Shown: positions 8,112 through 19,993 of the stretch, piece by piece
Numbering within the stretch: position 1 is the stretch's first letter
How the letters are laid out: the number at the start of each line of letters is the position of its first letter
Origin: Scandinavium sp002470465
GTDB lineage: Bacteria > Pseudomonadota > Gammaproteobacteria > Enterobacterales > Enterobacteriaceae
Assembly (NCBI RefSeq): GCF_040750395.1
Contig: NZ_JBFLVD010000006.1
Location: 1-64,000, forward strand
Length of the DNA: 64,000 bases
Reading direction: 5' to 3'
Translations under genes and position numbers: made by a program
Notes under the pieces: model-generated
The model's database searches: none
Told to the model about the DNA's origin: nothing
What the model saw: the letters and a program-made list of their open reading frames with translations, nothing else

Positions 8112-9314
8112 GTGCAAAGTGTTGATATCGCTATCGTGGGCGGAGGCATGGTCGGTCTTGCGGTGGCTTGCGGTCTACAGGGCAGCGGGCTGCGCGTGGC
8201 GGTCATTGAGCAGCACCAGCCTCAGCCCGTCGCCGCTGACTCAGCTCCTCAGCTTCGCGTTTCCGCCATTAATGCGGCCAGTGAAAAACTGCTTGCGCGC
8301 CTTGACGTCTGGAATGACATTCTGGCTGAACGCACCCGCTGTTACCACGGAATGGAAGTCTGGGATCGTGACAGCTTCGGGCGTATCGAGTTTGATGGAG
8401 AAAGCCTTGGCTACAGCCATTTAGGGCACATCATTGAAAACGGCGTGATCCACCATGCGCTGTGGCGTAAAGCGCAAAAGAGCAAAGATATTACGCTGAT
8501 GGCGCCCGCCGAACTGGCGCAGGTTGTCTGGGGCGAAAACGAAGCCTTCCTCACGCTGAAAGATGGCAATATGCTGACGGCGAAACTGGTCATCGGCGCG
8601 GACGGCGCTAGCTCCTGGCTGCGTAACAAAGCGGATATTCCGCTGACCTCATGGGATTACCGTCACCACGCGCTGGTGGCGACCATTCGCACCGCCGAGC
8701 CGCATCAGGCAGTGGCTCGCCAGGCGTTTCACGGCGAGGGTATTCTGGCCTTCCTGCCGCTCAGCGATTCGCACCTGTGCTCCATCGTCTGGTCGCTGTC
8801 GCCGGAAGAAGCCGCAAAAATGCAGCAGGCCGACGAAGCCACGTTTAATCAGGCGCTGAACGTGGCATTTGATAATCGCCTTGGGCTTTGCGAAGTGGAA
8901 AGCGAACGTCAGGTCTTTCCGCTGACCGGGCGCTATGCGCGCCAGTTTGCCGCTCACCGTCTGGCGCTGGTTGGCGATGCAGCTCATACCATTCATCCGC
9001 TGGCCGGGCAGGGCGTTAACCTGGGCTTTATGGATGCCGCGGAGCTCATTGATGAGATCCGTCGCCTGCATGCGCAGGGGAAAGATTTCGGCCAGCACTT
9101 CTACCTGCGCCGCTATGAGCGCAGCCGCAAGCACAGCGCCGCGCTGATGCTCGCCGGCATGCAGGGCTTCCGTGAGCTGTTTGCAGGTGCTAATCCTGCC
9201 AAAAAGCTGCTGCGTGATATCGGTCTCAAGCTTGCCGATACGCTGCCGGGCGTCAAGCCGCAGCTGATCCGTCAGGCGATGGGTCTCAACGATCTTCCTG
9301 ACTGGTTACGTTAA
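8112..9314 (+). CDS. ubiI: 2-octaprenylphenol hydroxylase UbiI (VisC)
   Basis: UbiI is the FAD monooxygenase for C5 hydroxylation in aerobic ubiquinone synthesis. The 400 residues match E. coli UbiI closely. It starts at GTG 8112, preceded by AGGAG at 8101-8105. Motifs: IAIVGGGMVGLAVACGLQ for FAD binding, VIGADGASSWLR, and VGDAAHTIHPLAGQGVNLGF. It is the last gene of the pepP-ubiH-ubiI set. A GC hairpin at 9333-9350 follows but has only a weak T tract. Confidence 0.96.
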   Translation: MQSVDIAIVGGGMVGLAVACGLQGSGLRVAVIEQHQPQPVAADSAPQLRVSAINAASEKLLARLDVWNDILAERTRCYHGMEVWDRDSFGRIEFDGESLGYSHLGHIIENGVIHHALWRKAQKSKDITLMAPAELAQVVWGENEAFLTLKDGNMLTAKLVIGADGASSWLRNKADIPLTSWDYRHHALVATIRTAEPHQAVARQAFHGEGILAFLPLSDSHLCSIVWSLSPEEAAKMQQADEATFNQALNVAFDNRLGLCEVESERQVFPLTGRYARQFAAHRLALVGDAAHTIHPLAGQGVNLGFMDAAELIDEIRRLHAQGKDFGQHFYLRRYERSRKHSAALMLAGMQGFRELFAGANPAKKLLRDIGLKLADTLPGVKPQLIRQAMGLNDLPDWLR

Positions 9315-9733
9315 GCCGGTCACACTTCTCAACCCGGCCACAGGGCCGGGTCTCCTCACCTCATTTGAAATAATCTAATTTCACGTCCTATTTCGCATTA
9401 GTTTTATTCATGTCATGAAAATGCGACTACGGAAAATCAGCCCAATTTTCCGCAGTAAATATCACCTTGTACCAAACCATATGGCTAAATGTTAATTTTA
9501 TGTGGCATTAGTCGCAGAAAAGCAGTCGATCGTTCTGTTATGTTTTCGGCTCTTTTTGGTCATAAGCTAATCTGATGGATGGCTTTCCCTTATGGTTTAC
9601 CGCGGTTTTCAGTGGTAACGTCAGGCAAAAGAGAACGTTTGCGTCGATGCCTGGATGGGCGTCGATGTCCGGCTTCGTGGCCGCGTTGGCGTCCACAAAG
9701 CTGCAACTGCCCCGCTTATTCGATGAGGACAAG
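9315..9733. other. Intergenic region: ubiI end and gcv control region
   Basis: This 419 bp gap has no gene. It opens with a hairpin (CCCGGCC-N4-GGCCGGG, 9333-9350) that may end ubiI transcription. It continues with about 200 bp of AT-rich sequence of the sort bound by GcvA and Lrp in E. coli gcvTHP, though I cannot place those sites base by base, and ends with a PurR-like site and the GC-rich leader of gcvT. Confidence 0.5.
9629..9644 (+). promoter_or_regulatory. PurR operator of gcvTHP
   Basis: The 16 bases AAGAGAACGTTTGCGT match the PurR consensus ACGCAAACGTTTGCGT at 13 positions, with the right half perfect. In E. coli PurR binds over the gcvTHP transcription start about 100 bp before the gcvT ATG; this site is 90-105 bp before the ATG at 9734, the same distance. 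Confidence 0.65.
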
Positions 9734-10828
9734 ATGGCTCAACAGACGCCTTTGTATGAACAACACACGCTGTGTGGCGCGCGCATGGTGGACTTCCACG
9801 GCTGGATGATGCCGCTGCACTATGGCTCGCAGATTGATGAGCACCATGCAGTGCGCACCGGCGCCGGCATGTTTGATGTTTCTCACATGACGATTGTCGA
9901 TCTGCACGGCAGCCGTACCCGCGAGCTCCTGCGCTATCTGCTGGCAAACGACGTAGCCAAACTTACCCAGCCTGGCAAAGCGCTCTACACCGGCATGCTC
10001 AATGCCTCCGCCGGGGTTATCGACGATTTGATCGTTTACTTCCTCACTGAAGACTATTTCCGCCTCGTGGTGAACTCTGCTACCCGCGAAAAAGACCTCG
10101 CCTGGATCACCCAGCACGCTGAGCCGTACGGTGTGGAAATCACCGTGCGTGATGACCTGGCGCTGATTGCCGTTCAGGGGCCGGACGCGCAGGCGAAAGC
10201 CGCCAGCCTGTTCAGCGATGAGCAGCGTAAAGCGGTGGAAGGCATGAAGCCGTTCTTTGGCGTACAGGCAGGGGATCTGTTTGTCGCGACAACGGGCTAC
10301 ACCGGTGAAGCTGGTTATGAAATTGCGCTGCCCAATGAAAAAGCGGCTGAGTTCTGGCATGCGCTGGTGGAAACCGGCGTCAAGCCTTGTGGTCTGGGCG
10401 CGCGCGATACGCTGCGTCTGGAAGCTGGCATGAACCTTTACGGGCAGGAGATGGACGAAGGCATTTCTCCGCTGGCGGCCAACATGGGCTGGACCATCGC
10501 CTGGGAACCGGAGGCCCGTGATTTTATCGGCCGCGAGGCGCTGGAGTCGCAACGCGAGCACGGCACCGAAAAACTGGTGGGCCTGGTGATGACCGAGAAA
10601 GGCGTGCTGCGCGGCGAGCTGCCGGTACGTTTTACGGATGCTCAGGGCAACCAGCATGAAGGCATTATCACCAGCGGCACCTTCTCTCCAACGCTCGGCT
10701 ACAGCATTGCGCTGGCCCGCGTGGCTGCGGACATTGGTGAAACCGCCGTGGTGCAAATTCGCAACCGTGAAATGCCGGTCAAAGTGACCAAACCTGTTTT
10801 TGTACGCAACGGTAAAGCCGTTGTGTAA
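9734..10828 (+). CDS. gcvT: Glycine cleavage system T protein (aminomethyltransferase)
   Basis: GcvT transfers the methylene group from aminomethyl-lipoyl GcvH to tetrahydrofolate, releasing ammonia. The start at 9734 (AAG ATG GCT CAA) gives 364 residues, equal to E. coli, although the frame stays open upstream for 53 codons. The N-terminal MFDVSHM motif, the RDTLRLEAGMNLYGQEMDE segment and the C-terminal barrel domain are all present. It is the first gene of gcvTHP, with gcvH 28 bp downstream. Control probably includes PurR at 9629-9644. Confidence 0.96.
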   Translation: MAQQTPLYEQHTLCGARMVDFHGWMMPLHYGSQIDEHHAVRTGAGMFDVSHMTIVDLHGSRTRELLRYLLANDVAKLTQPGKALYTGMLNASAGVIDDLIVYFLTEDYFRLVVNSATREKDLAWITQHAEPYGVEITVRDDLALIAVQGPDAQAKAASLFSDEQRKAVEGMKPFFGVQAGDLFVATTGYTGEAGYEIALPNEKAAEFWHALVETGVKPCGLGARDTLRLEAGMNLYGQEMDEGISPLAANMGWTIAWEPEARDFIGREALESQREHGTEKLVGLVMTEKGVLRGELPVRFTDAQGNQHEGIITSGTFSPTLGYSIALARVAADIGETAVVQIRNREMPVKVTKPVFVRNGKAVV

Positions 10829-10856
10829 TCGATTATTTTTTTCTGGAGAAATGTGA

Positions 10857-11246
10857 ATGAGCAATGTACCTGCCGAACTGAAATACAGCAAAGAACACGA
10901 ATGGCTGCGTAAAGAGGCCGATGGCTCTTACACCGTGGGCATTACCGAGCACGCACAGGAGCTGCTCGGCGACATGGTGTTTGTCGATCTGCCGGAAGTG
11001 GGTAAAACCGTTTCCGCAGGCGATGACTGCGCCGTGGCGGAATCCGTAAAAGCGGCGTCCGATATCTATGCCCCAATCAGCGGCGAAATCGTGGCCGTCA
11101 ACGACGAGCTGAGCGATTCTCCTGAGCTGGTCAACAGCGAGCCGTATGCCGCAGGCTGGATCTTCAAAATCAAAGCCAGCGACGAAGGCGAAGTGGCTGC
11201 TTTGCTGGACGCCTCGGCGTACGAAGCGCTGTTAGAAGACGAGTAA
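10857..11246 (+). CDS. gcvH: Glycine cleavage system H protein (lipoyl carrier)
   Basis: GcvH is the lipoylated carrier that shuttles the aminomethyl group between the P, T and L proteins. It has 129 residues, as in E. coli. The lipoyl-attachment lysine is K65 in the segment AESVKAASDIYAP. A ribosome site (TGGAGA) lies 8 bp before the ATG. A REP-rich gap of about 170 bp separates it from gcvP. Confidence 0.97.
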   Translation: MSNVPAELKYSKEHEWLRKEADGSYTVGITEHAQELLGDMVFVDLPEVGKTVSAGDDCAVAESVKAASDIYAPISGEIVAVNDELSDSPELVNSEPYAAGWIFKIKASDEGEVAALLDASAYEALLEDE

Positions 11247-11252
11247 AACTGT

Positions 11253-11366
11253 GCCGGATGGCACTGCGTTTATCCGGCCTACGGTAGCCGGGAATGCGTC
11301 AGCGTCACCAGACTTTGTAGGCCCGGTTTGTATGTAGGCCCGGTAAGCGCCAGCGCCGCCGGGCAG
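11253..11366. repeat. REP/BIME cluster inside the gcv operon
   Basis: At least two REP palindromes lie between gcvH and gcvP: GCCGGATGGC...TATCCGGC near 11253-11279, and GTAGGCCCGGTAAGCGCCAG near 11334-11366, with a partial copy between. Intra-operon REPs can block 3' exonucleases and set different message levels for upstream and downstream genes. Confidence 0.7.
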
Positions 11367-11414
11367 TTCATTTCAGAATCACCGATTCACCGCACGTTCC
11401 AGGAACCTTCGCTC

Positions 11415-14288
<2,874 letters not shown>

Positions 14289-14307
14289 TCGGGCTGGTGT
14301 AGTACTG

Positions 14308-14346
14308 TAGGCCGGGTAAGGCGAAGCCGCCACCCGGCTTTTTTAT
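14308..14346 (+). terminator. REP-type terminator after gcvP
   Basis: A GC-rich hairpin with arms GCCGGGT and ACCCGGC, internally folding through GGCGAAGCC, is followed at once by a T run (14339-14344). It is both a REP element and a plausible rho-independent terminator of gcvTHP, placed just before the ygfF ribosome site. Confidence 0.65.
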
Positions 14347-14358
14347 TGGGAGAAAAGA

Positions 14359-15102
14359 ATGGGTATAGCACTGGTCACCGGCGCGAGCCGGGGCATCGGC
14401 AGGGCGACGGCGCTACAGCTGGCGCAGGAAGGCTACACCGTCGCAGTGAACTATCATCACAACATCACAGCTGCCACGCAGGTGGTGAATGAGATTGTCG
14501 AAATCGGTGGAAAAGCGTTAGCCGTACGGGCGGATATCAGCGATGAATCGCAGGTGATGACGATGTTTGACGCGCTAGACCGGGAAGGCGAACCGCTGAC
14601 CGCGCTGGTCAACAACGCCGGGATCCTGTTTCAGCAAAGCACTATCGAGAACCTCACCGCCGAGCGCATCAACCATGTACTGGGGACGAACGTCACCGGC
14701 TATTTTCTTTGCTGCCGTGAAGCGGTGAAGCGAATGTCCCATAAGCACGGTGGGAAAGGCGGGGCGATTGTGAACGTCTCTTCCGCTGCATCGCGGCTGG
14801 GTGCACCGTTTGAGTATGTCGATTATGCGGCTTCCAAAGGCGCGGTCGATACGCTGACGACGGGGCTGGCGCTTGAGGTGGCGGCGCAGGGGATCCGCGT
14901 CAACTGCGTGCGCCCGGGCCTGATTTATACCGAAATGCATGCGTCTGGCGGAGAGCCTGGTCGAGTCGATCGCGTGAAGTCGATGCTGCCGATGCAGCGC
15001 GGCGGACAGCCGGAAGAGGTGGCGCAGGCTATCGTCTGGCTGCTGAGTGAGAAAGCTTCTTACGTGACGGGAAGCTTTATCGAAATGGCAGGCGGGAAAT
15101 AA
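14359..15102 (+). CDS. ygfF: SDR-family oxidoreductase YgfF
   Basis: This is a short-chain dehydrogenase/reductase of 247 residues, matching E. coli YgfF in length and sequence. The cofactor motif VTGASRGIGRA (residues 6-16), the NNAG motif, the catalytic serine in NVSSAAS and the YAASK Tyr-Lys pair are present. An arginine after the glycine motif suggests preference for NADP(H). The physiological substrate is unknown. It is transcribed alone behind the gcvP terminator, with AGAAAAG as ribosome site. Confidence 0.9.
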   Translation: MGIALVTGASRGIGRATALQLAQEGYTVAVNYHHNITAATQVVNEIVEIGGKALAVRADISDESQVMTMFDALDREGEPLTALVNNAGILFQQSTIENLTAERINHVLGTNVTGYFLCCREAVKRMSHKHGGKGGAIVNVSSAASRLGAPFEYVDYAASKGAVDTLTTGLALEVAAQGIRVNCVRPGLIYTEMHASGGEPGRVDRVKSMLPMQRGGQPEEVAQAIVWLLSEKASYVTGSFIEMAGGK

Positions 15103-15104
15103 AT

Positions 15105-15219
15105 GCCCGGTGGCGCTCAGCTTACCGGGCCTACAATTTTGTAGGCCGGTGCAAGCGTAGCGCCGCCCGGCATACCCGTATCCGTAGGCCGGATAAGGTG
15201 TTTACACCGCCATCCGGCA
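15105..15219. repeat. REP cluster between ygfF and bglA
   Basis: Three REP-like palindromes in a row (GCCCGGTGGCGC..., GTAGGCCGGTGCAAGCG..., GTAGGCCGGATAAGGTG...) fill the space between the convergent ygfF and bglA genes. Alternating orientation suggests a BIME array. Confidence 0.75.
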
Positions 15220-15223
15220 AAAA

Positions 15224-16657
15224 TTAAAGATTTTCGCCGTTGCTGGCAATCACTGCCTTGTACCAGCTAAAGCTCTTCTTGCGCGAACGTGACATATCGC
15301 CGGTGCCGTCGTCGTGCTTGTTCACGTAGATAAAGCCGTAGCGCTTGCTGTACTGTCCGGTGGTGAAGGAGACGCAGTCGATGCAGCCCCATGGCGTATA
15401 GCCCATCAGCTCCACGCCGTCGTGGGTGACCGCCTTCATCATCTCTTCCACATGGGCACGGAGATAGTCGATGCGGTAATCGTCGTTGATGCTGCCGTCT
15501 GCCTCAACTTTATCGTATGCGCCGAAGCCGTTCTCCACGATAAACAGCGGTTTCTGGTAACGCTCATAGAGCTCGCACAGCGCATAGCGCAGGCCAACCG
15601 GGTCAATCTGCCAGCCCCAGTCGGACGCCTTTACGTGTGGGTTCGGCACGCTGCCTTCGAAGCCTGAAATTGCATCGCCGCTGCCGCCTTCAGCTTTTAC
15701 CGCGTTGGTCATGTAATAGCTGAAGCCGAGGTAATCACAGGCACCTTCGCGCAGGATCTGCGCATCGCCTTCTTCCATTACGATGTTAAAGCCGCGACGC
15801 TCCCACTCGTTGAGGACGTAGGTCGGGTAGTAGCCGCGCAGCTGGACGTCGGTGAAGACATAGCGCTCACGCATGGATTCCTGAGCAAACATCATGTCTT
15901 CTGGTTTGCAGGAGAACGGGTAGAGCGGCACCATCGCCAGCATGCAGCCGACCTGCATGTCGGCATTGATCCGGCGCGCGGCTTTCACCGCCAGGGCGCT
16001 GGCAACAAACTGATGATGCAGCACCTGATACATCACCTCTTCCGGATTATCGTGTTCGGTGTAGACCACGCCGGAGCAGCAGTAGCCGAAAAGCGGCGCG
16101 CGCCAGTTGCGCTGGTTATTGATCTCGTTGAAGGTCATCCAGTATTTCACTTTGTGCTTGTAGCGCTCGAAGACCACTTCGGCGAAGCGCACAAAGAAAT
16201 CAACCACTTTACGGTTGGTCCAGCCGCCGTATTCCTGTACCAGGTGCAGCGGCATCTCAAAGTGGGAAAGGGTAATGACCGGTTCGATGTTGTATTTCAG
16301 CAGTTCATCGAACATATCATCGTAGAATTTGAGCCCTTCTTCATTGGGTTGGGTTTCGTCACCTTTCGGGAAGATTCGTGTCCAGGCAATCGACGTACGG
16401 AAACATTTGAAGCCCATTTCAGCAAACAGCTTAATGTCTTCTTTGTAATGGCTGTAAAACTCCACTGCTTCGTGGTTCGGGTAGTATTTGCCCGGCACTA
16501 CTTCCTGAGTGATTTCACGCGGCACACCGTGTGCGCCACCCGTCAGCACGTCGCAGATGCTTGGCCCTTTGCCGCCTTTGTTCCAGCCGCCTTCAACCTG
16601 ATGCGCCGCCACCGCGCCGCCCCATAAAAAGTCTTTCGGTAAGGTTAATTTTTTCAT
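15224..16657 (-). CDS. bglA: 6-phospho-beta-glucosidase BglA
   Basis: BglA is a GH1 family enzyme that hydrolyses phosphorylated aryl beta-glucosides after PTS uptake. The start at 16657 (MKKLTLPKDFLWGGAVAAHQ) gives 477 residues, near the 479 of E. coli; an upstream in-frame start lacks family support. The catalytic acid/base Glu is in MTFNEINNQ and the nucleophile Glu in FIVENGFGAYD. An RpiR-type regulator gene lies 119 bp upstream on the same strand and is a likely controller. Confidence 0.96.
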   Translation of the reverse strand: MKKLTLPKDFLWGGAVAAHQVEGGWNKGGKGPSICDVLTGGAHGVPREITQEVVPGKYYPNHEAVEFYSHYKEDIKLFAEMGFKCFRTSIAWTRIFPKGDETQPNEEGLKFYDDMFDELLKYNIEPVITLSHFEMPLHLVQEYGGWTNRKVVDFFVRFAEVVFERYKHKVKYWMTFNEINNQRNWRAPLFGYCCSGVVYTEHDNPEEVMYQVLHHQFVASALAVKAARRINADMQVGCMLAMVPLYPFSCKPEDMMFAQESMRERYVFTDVQLRGYYPTYVLNEWERRGFNIVMEEGDAQILREGACDYLGFSYYMTNAVKAEGGSGDAISGFEGSVPNPHVKASDWGWQIDPVGLRYALCELYERYQKPLFIVENGFGAYDKVEADGSINDDYRIDYLRAHVEEMMKAVTHDGVELMGYTPWGCIDCVSFTTGQYSKRYGFIYVNKHDDGTGDMSRSRKKSFSWYKAVIASNGENL

Positions 16658-16776
16658 CTTTATCGTTCCCGTGATATTGCTTATTGGGATCGAGTCTAAC
16701 AAAGGAGATATAAATGTCACGATATAACAAATTCACCCGCAGGTAACTTGTTACATCCGAAAAACAGGGCGTTTTT

Positions 16777-17523
16777 TTATGCCAGTTTCTTCGCCAGTTT
16801 TCGTCCGAGGGTCTCGAGAATATAAATGACAGGAATTTGCGTTGTAATATCGTAAACGCCACCGATGCGAACCGGTGATATATGCCAGGAGATATTATAG
16901 TCGGCAAGTTTTGCCAGTCGGGAGTGCTCGTGGCTGGTGATGGAGAGCACCTTGCAGCGGTGAAGACTGAACTGACCGGCGAAGCGCAGGATCTCTTCCG
17001 TTTCCCCAGAAACGGAAAGCACAATTGCCAGCGCATTTTTGGCCATGTCATTCGTCACGGGAAAATAAGGGTCGTCAATATGGTTACTGAATTTCCCAAC
17101 GTTTGAGAAAAATCGTGCGCCATATTTGGCTAACGCACCCGAGGTGCCCGCGCCGACAAAAATAATGCGTTCCGACGCCAGAATAATATCAACGGTGTCA
17201 TCAATCAGTTTATCAAACTCATCATTATTAATACTTTTGAAAAAGCTGATCATTTCACTGGCAGCAACGTTACTTTGCTGCGTGTCATTTTGTTCCAGAT
17301 AAAGCTTAAAGCGAACGCGAAATTCAGAATAGCCTTCACAGCTTAGCTTCCGGCAGAAGCGCAGCACCGTGGTGGTCGAGACACCCGCCGCGTCCGCCAG
17401 TTCGCGAATCGTCATATACATGACTTTGTCACGGTTTTTAATAACATACTGGTAGACCATCATCTCAAGATTGTTGAGACTGGCGATGGCGGCGTGGGAA
17501 AAAAGGCTCACGTTGGCAGGCAC
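16777..17523 (-). CDS. MurR/RpiR-family transcriptional regulator with SIS domain
   Basis: A 248-residue regulator with an N-terminal HTH of the RpiR type (residues 37-60, TIRELADAAGVSTTTVLRFC) and a C-terminal sugar-isomerase (SIS) domain from about residue 105, with FVGAGTSGALAKYGARF. SIS domains of this family bind phosphosugars. It lies directly upstream of bglA, same strand, so a role in sensing phospho-beta-glucosides or glucose phosphates and controlling bglA is a reasonable inference. I recall no gene at this place in E. coli K-12. Confidence 0.85.
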   Translation of the reverse strand: MPANVSLFSHAAIASLNNLEMMVYQYVIKNRDKVMYMTIRELADAAGVSTTTVLRFCRKLSCEGYSEFRVRFKLYLEQNDTQQSNVAASEMISFFKSINNDEFDKLIDDTVDIILASERIIFVGAGTSGALAKYGARFFSNVGKFSNHIDDPYFPVTNDMAKNALAIVLSVSGETEEILRFAGQFSLHRCKVLSITSHEHSRLAKLADYNISWHISPVRIGGVYDITTQIPVIYILETLGRKLAKKLA

Positions 17524-17555
17524 TCATCCGGCAAATTCAATACAGGAATCATATC

Positions 17556-17867
17556 ATGGCCCCGAACGACATCACTTTTTTTCAGCGCTTTCAGGAAGAC
17601 ATTCTGGCCGGACGTAAAACCATCACGCTTCGCGATGCCAGTGAATCGCACTTTAAGGCCGGAGATGTGTTACGGGTGGGCCGCTTTGAGGACGATGGCT
17701 ATTTTTGCACCATTCGGGTGACGGCTACTTCGCAGGTCACGATGGATACGCTGACGCAGCAGCATGCGCAGCAGGAGAATATGACGTTGACGGAGCTGAA
17801 ATCGGTGATAGCCGAAATCTACCCGGGCCAGCAGCAGTTCTATGTGATTGAATTCGAGCGCATTTGA
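17556..17867 (+). CDS. yqfB: N4-acetylcytidine amidohydrolase (ASCH domain)
   Basis: YqfB is a very small ASCH-fold enzyme that hydrolyses N4-acetylcytidine to cytidine and acetate. The 103 residues equal E. coli YqfB. The reported catalytic residues fall at the same positions here: Lys21 and Thr24 in GRKTITLRD and Glu74 in QQENMTL. It is divergent from the RpiR-type gene, with only 32 bp between start codons, so promoters must overlap the coding ends. Confidence 0.93.
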   Translation: MAPNDITFFQRFQEDILAGRKTITLRDASESHFKAGDVLRVGRFEDDGYFCTIRVTATSQVTMDTLTQQHAQQENMTLTELKSVIAEIYPGQQQFYVIEFERI

Positions 17868-18024
17868 TTTTAAGAAACATCTGTGAGGCGAAAATTAACT
17901 ATAACTTTCTGATTTAAAAATGATTGTTGTTAAATGTATTTTTATTTTAGCGAACAGGTGTTCACTGGAATCATTCTCAGTTAGGCTAGTGATGCGTTAA
18001 CGACTTTTCCTTTCGGAGCTCAGC

Positions 18025-18684
18025 ATGGTTAGCAAACCACTCATTGCACAGGGTTACTCACCGGCGGAGGAAATCGCCAACAGCATCAGCCACGGTATCG
18101 GGCTGGTGTTCGGGATCGTTGGTCTTGTTTTACTGCTGGTTCAGGCGGTGGATGCAAACGCCAACGCTATGGCGATTACCAGCTACAGCCTGTACGGCGG
18201 CAGTATGATCCTGCTGTTTCTGGCCTCGACGCTGTACCATGCGGTGCCGTATCAGCGGGCCAAGCTGTGGCTGAAAAAATTCGACCACTGCGCTATCTAT
18301 CTGCTGATTGCAGGAACGTATACGCCGTTTCTGCTGGTCGGGCTGGATTCAGCGCTGGCGCGCGGATTAATGATTGTTATCTGGAGCCTGGCGCTGCTCG
18401 GGATCCTGTTTAAGCTGACTATTGCACATCGCTTTAAAATTCTGTCGCTGGTGACCTATCTCACGATGGGCTGGTTATCGCTGATCGTGGTGTATCAGCT
18501 GGCGGTGAAGCTTTCGGTCGGTGGCGTTACGCTGCTGGCGGCAGGCGGAGTAGTCTATTCGCTGGGGGTGATTTTCTACGTCTGCAAGCGCATCCCATAC
18601 AATCACGCCATCTGGCATGGCTTCGTACTCGGTGGGAGCGTGTGCCATTTCCTGGCGATTTATCTTTACGTCGGGAAGGTTTAA
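18025..18684 (+). CDS. yqfA: Hemolysin III family membrane protein YqfA
   Basis: An inner-membrane protein of 219 residues of the HlyIII/PAQR superfamily, the same length as E. coli YqfA. Seven hydrophobic helices can be traced. The family signature is visible as SISHGIGLVFG near residue 23, STLYHAVPYQ with its His near residue 73, and the C-terminal NHAIWHGFVLGGSVCHF with conserved histidines, which form a metal site in PAQR proteins. The substrate is unknown; hemolysin is a historical name. AGGAG is absent but CGGAG lies 8 bp before the ATG. Confidence 0.9.
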   Translation: MVSKPLIAQGYSPAEEIANSISHGIGLVFGIVGLVLLLVQAVDANANAMAITSYSLYGGSMILLFLASTLYHAVPYQRAKLWLKKFDHCAIYLLIAGTYTPFLLVGLDSALARGLMIVIWSLALLGILFKLTIAHRFKILSLVTYLTMGWLSLIVVYQLAVKLSVGGVTLLAAGGVVYSLGVIFYVCKRIPYNHAIWHGFVLGGSVCHFLAIYLYVGKV

Positions 18685-18697
18685 GCCGTTTTCAGGC

Positions 18698-18741
18698 GAA
18701 AAAAATCCCGATCGTCAGCCGTATACGCTCTGACGATCGGG
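18698..18741 (-). terminator. Strong terminator for the desaturase gene
   Basis: A perfect 12 bp stem (CCCGATCGTCAG at 18707-18718 with CTGACGATCGGG at 18730-18741) is followed on the minus strand by a run of T (A run 18699-18705 on the plus strand). The T tract makes it a terminator for leftward transcription from the desaturase gene; it also sits 20 bp after yqfA and could serve both. Confidence 0.75.
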
Positions 18742-18817
18742 CGGTCAATGACCATTAACAACACCAGGGGTTAATGCCAGCGACCAAAAGGCCAAAGGCA
18801 CTAATTCAGACACAGGG

Positions 18818-19981
18818 TTAATTCAGTCGATAGGCCAGGGTATCGATTTCAATTTCAGGCGACTCGCTCAGCGAGTTGAGCACATAATCCAGCGCGTTAT
18901 GCACACCCCAGATATCGATGTAGTCATAACGTTCCTGAGCGGATAGTTTCTGCGCGTGTAACTCACGCAGGCGGGCATAGTCATACCACTGACGCACGCT
19001 GCCATGGCGGTGATGCCAGTCGTGGCAGACCAGAGAGCCCTGGACAAACAGCATTCGGCAGGGCAGGTGCACAAACAGGTGCATTGCAACCCACTGGCCC
19101 CAGTGCCCCCAATGCTTAACGCTGAAATCGGGCGGGCACTTCGAGCCGCAGAATCGTGCCAGGCAGTTATTGATATGGCTGTCGCGCACCGACTCTCCTT
19201 CCTGACGTACTCGCCACACGTGCTCCGTCAGCAGATGCATCAGCGAGGCCATCTGGTAAAGCACAATAAAAGGCATCAGCAGAATCAGGAGCGTGCCGAG
19301 CGGGCCCGCGAAGTAGCCCAGCACACCCAGCGTGGCGAACCAAACCAGCGTCATCATCAGACGATAAAACGGCACGCCAACCAGGTTGGATTTCACCCGG
19401 CCATACAAAAACACCAGATGGAATTTCGGGCTGATTAACGTCAGCAGCAGGCGGGCGTACAGCGCGGGTTTCGTTTTGCCGGGCGTGAAACCGAGCTGAT
19501 AAATCGCCGCCAGATCTTTATCCTCGAAGGTAGAAAACTCGCGGCCATGGTGTTCGTAAACGTGGAACTGGCGATAGGACTCATAAGGCTGAACGATAAA
19601 CAGGGTCGACAGGACTTCGCACAGTGCCTTATTCACCTTCTGCGATTTATACAGATGACCGTGGACGCCATGGTGAATAATGGTTGCCACGATGTAGCGG
19701 GCGCCGGAAACGGAAAAAAGCGCGCCAACCAGCCAGCAGAGGATTTGTCCGGCGGTGTTTTGAATGTGCATTGCAGAAAGTGTGGTCAGCGCTACGCCCA
19801 ATGCTACCCAGCTTAGTGACCACATTACCATTTCGGTTGAGCTGCTTTGCCAGAGAGGCTTGCGCTCTGGCAGCTCTTTTCCCGTAAGCCACGTCCACAC
19901 GCCCTGTAAAGGCAGAATTTCATATGAACGCCTGATTTCCGTAGACTGGTGATATCCTTTAACTGGACGGCGCATAATCAC
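18818..19981 (-). CDS. Fatty acid desaturase-type membrane di-iron protein
   Basis: A 387-residue membrane protein with the three histidine boxes of the fatty acid desaturase/hydroxylase superfamily: HHGVHGH at residues 103-109, HVYEHH at 140-145 and HDWHHRHG at 320-327, with extra histidines at 249 and 254 (LMHLLTEH). Hydrophobic segments at about 50-70, 80-100, 210-225 and 228-248 fit a four-helix integral membrane fold. E. coli K-12 has no such enzyme here. Substrate and regiospecificity cannot be read from sequence. It is the last of four leftward genes inserted between yqfA and ygfZ and is separated from azlD by only 12 bp. Confidence 0.8.
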   Translation of the reverse strand: MIMRRPVKGYHQSTEIRRSYEILPLQGVWTWLTGKELPERKPLWQSSSTEMVMWSLSWVALGVALTTLSAMHIQNTAGQILCWLVGALFSVSGARYIVATIIHHGVHGHLYKSQKVNKALCEVLSTLFIVQPYESYRQFHVYEHHGREFSTFEDKDLAAIYQLGFTPGKTKPALYARLLLTLISPKFHLVFLYGRVKSNLVGVPFYRLMMTLVWFATLGVLGYFAGPLGTLLILLMPFIVLYQMASLMHLLTEHVWRVRQEGESVRDSHINNCLARFCGSKCPPDFSVKHWGHWGQWVAMHLFVHLPCRMLFVQGSLVCHDWHHRHGSVRQWYDYARLRELHAQKLSAQERYDYIDIWGVHNALDYVLNSLSESPEIEIDTLAYRLN

Positions 19982-19993
19982 TCCCGTTGTGAC

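Noticed and set aside
11253..11366. CRISPR-like array between gcvH and gcvP and in other REP clusters
   Set aside because: Repeats are palindromic REP elements of uneven spacing and alternating direction, with no regular spacers and no cas genes in the window.
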